Below, piece after piece: positions 28,529 through 29,204 of a DNA stretch of 29,204 bases. The notes below the pieces were generated by a model. The model was not told the origin of the DNA and did not search any database. It saw only the letters and a list, made by a program, of their open reading frames with translations. The DNA comes from a virus. Position 1 is the first letter of the stretch; every line of letters begins with the position of its first letter. The stretch lies in IMG/VR virus record IMGVR_UViG_3300009537_000122, positions 1 to 29,204 of that record; one strand, written 5' to 3'. A program made the translations under genes and the position numbers.

Positions 28529-28574
28529 CTAGGGTGCCCGTAGGGCGGCGCTACGAAGTACCCCGGTACCCTAG
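28529..28574 (+). ncRNA. Nested hairpin structure between clamp-like gene and small operon
   Basis: Outer stem CTAGGGTGCC (28529-28538) with GGTACCCTAG (28565-28574), 10 bp with one G-U pair. Inside it CGTAG-GGCGGCG-CTACG (28539-28555) forms a second hairpin, leaving a nine-base bulge on the 3' side. It sits in a 121-base gap without ORFs, 27 bases before the next ATG. It could be an mRNA leader element or a small RNA. No known family is recognised. Confidence 0.4.
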
Positions 28575-28601
28575 CATCCCCTTAAAACGAAGAGGACAAC
28601 C

Positions 28602-28742
28602 ATGAGCCTAGATGACGACGACACAGCCGACCTGGCAGATGTATACCAGCCACTGATAGACTCGGGCGAAATATGGGCCCGTCCTATCAGTGACCAGCAA
28701 GCCGCGCTTGCATTGATCGCAACGGGAGAATGCCACCGATGA
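28602..28742 (+). CDS. 46-residue acidic protein
   Basis: AGAGGA at 28590-28595 precedes the ATG. The product begins MSLDDDDTADLADVYQPLID, is strongly acidic, has 'SGEIWARPISDQQAALALIATGECHR' in its second part and no membrane segment. It overlaps the next gene by four bases (ATGA). Not recognised. An acidic, DNA-mimic type role is possible on charge alone but is speculation. Confidence 0.6.
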   Translation: MSLDDDDTADLADVYQPLIDSGEIWARPISDQQAALALIATGECHR

Positions 28743-28816
28743 GCCCATATGTTGTCGGCTGGATCGCCTTTGCTTGCCTTTTAACCCTGTACCTATCGAG
28801 AGGATCCCGACCATGA
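28739..28816 (+). CDS. 25-residue membrane peptide
   Basis: Starts in the ATGA overlap with GGGAG about 10 bases upstream. MSPYVVGWIAFACLLTLYLS followed by RGSRP: one hydrophobic segment (about 4-19) and a basic tail, so it would sit in the membrane with the C-terminus inside. Its stop overlaps the next start by four bases. It is very short, and coupling on both sides is the main support. Confidence 0.5.
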   Translation: MSPYVVGWIAFACLLTLYLSRGSRP

Positions 28817-28983
28817 ATGACCTGGACTTATGGCGCATACTTGGCAACGTGGCGCGCGGTAATGACCCGCGCGACCCTGAACCCCCACAAGCCTCGCCCT
28901 GGCTCAGCCTCTTCCCGTGGCTGGCGTACGTTAAAGCTGGAGCTCCATTGGCGCTGTTCCTGCTGTTCTGTTTTTTGGTCTAG
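28813..28983 (+). CDS. 56-residue protein with C-terminal membrane segment
   Basis: ATG at 28813 with GAGAGGA 10 bases upstream, in an ATGA overlap with the 25-residue gene. N-terminal 'MNDLDLWRILGNVARGNDPRDPEPPQ' in two blocks is soluble; the final stretch (about 32-56, 'LFPWLAYVKAGAPLALFLLFCFLV') is hydrophobic and likely a tail anchor. The same DNA also holds a longer ORF in another frame, which I rejected. Last gene of the early operon, followed by a terminator-like hairpin. Function unknown. Confidence 0.6.
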   Translation: MNDLDLWRILGNVARGNDPRDPEPPQASPWLSLFPWLAYVKAGAPLALFLLFCFLV

Positions 28984-29014
28984 CCGAGGCACACAGCCTA
29001 ACTCCTTCCCACCT

Positions 29015-29056
29015 CAACGCTCCAGGGCGTTACCCTGGGGCGTTGTTCGTTCTGTC
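29015..29056 (+). terminator. Terminator at the end of the early operon
   Basis: CAACGCTCCAGGG (29015-29027), loop CGTTA, CCCTGGGGCGTTG (29033-29045): 13 bp with one G-U pair, followed by TTCGTTCTG. The T-tract is interrupted, so strength is uncertain. Confidence 0.65.
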
Positions 29057-29059
29057 ATG

Positions 29060-29119
29060 GACTCGGTCGGCGCCGCCGGCGTTGACTCGGTCGGCGCCGC
29101 CGGCGTTGACTCGGTCGCC
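29060..29119 (+). repeat. 24-bp tandem repeat, 2.5 copies
   Basis: Two identical 24-base units at 29060-29083 and 29084-29107, beginning GACTCGGTCGGCGCC, and a third that keeps the first 10 bases (29108-29117) and then passes into the next repeat type. The period is a multiple of three, but no gene with a ribosome site reads through it. Confidence 0.9.
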
Positions 29120-29204
29120 GGCGGCCACGGGGTAGACCCTTAACCGGCGGCCACGGGGTAGACCCTTAACCGGCGGCCACGGGGTAGACCCTTAACCGGC
29201 GGCC
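29118..29204 (+). repeat. 26-bp tandem repeat, 3.3 copies, reaching the window edge
   Basis: Identical units at 29118-29143, 29144-29169 and 29170-29195, and nine bases of a fourth at 29196-29204. Each begins CCGGCGGCCACGGGG and ends CCCTTAA. The array continues past the window edge and its copy number is unknown. The 26-base period is not a multiple of three. Confidence 0.92.

Noticed and set aside
28817-29143. 108-codon frame that reads the 24-bp repeat as eight-residue repeats (DSVGAAGV)
   Set aside because: It overlaps the better supported 56-residue gene almost from its start, passes through the terminator hairpin and lacks its own ribosome site. The 26-bp repeat then breaks the periodicity.
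29060-29204. CRISPR-like repeats
   Set aside because: The units are head-to-tail with no unique spacers and no cas genes, so these are simple tandem repeats.

Overview
The window is part of the genome of a tailed bacteriophage with podovirus (short-tailed) architecture that can probably lysogenise. It holds a T7-like virion gene order (large and small terminase, portal, scaffold, capsid, tail tubular A and B proteins, three internal core proteins, tail fibre), a family A DNA polymerase, a stand-alone primase-polymerase, a tyrosine integrase and lysis genes. GC content is high. The promoters I can read are host sigma70-like and no phage RNA polymerase is in the window, so transcription here looks host-driven, unlike true T7. 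A Gram-negative host is likely but inferred; the species cannot be named from the sequence.

Layout. (1) Positions 1-2612, plus strand: 3' part of the DNA polymerase gene, a small Cys-rich (probable zinc) protein and a PrimPol. (2) Positions 2590-4422, plus: a strong promoter followed by an overlapping operon of transglycosylase endolysin, small two-helix membrane protein (holin candidate) and integrase. (3) Positions 4409-26298, minus: the whole morphogenesis block, read from right to left from terminase to fibre, then a metallophosphoesterase, a DUF5675-like protein and a 3TM holin. It is cut into sub-operons by hairpins and internal promoters before the capsid, tail and fibre genes. (4) Positions 26299-26809: a gene-free divergent control region dense in inverted repeats, including three 16-bp palindromes exactly 21 bp apart. 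(5) Positions 26810-28983, plus: an early operon of very small overlapping genes, a shortened beta-clamp-like protein and tiny membrane peptides. (6) Positions 29015-29204: a terminator-like hairpin followed by two different tandem repeats that run to the window edge.

How it fits together: early genes to the right (clamp-like protein and small ORFs) and replication genes at the left end would act first. The minus-strand block then builds head and tail, with capsid output boosted by its own promoter. The two lysis regions meet head-on at about 4.4 kb. The most unusual points are a seven-unit, 43-residue beta-propeller-like array inside the tail nozzle protein, a peptidoglycan-binding domain nested inside the lysozyme's catalytic domain, a clamp lacking its first domain, an integrase placed in the lysis operon with no room for an adjacent attP, and the palindrome array in the divergent control region. 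No CRISPR, tRNA, insertion sequence, reverse transcriptase or recognisable repressor gene was found.
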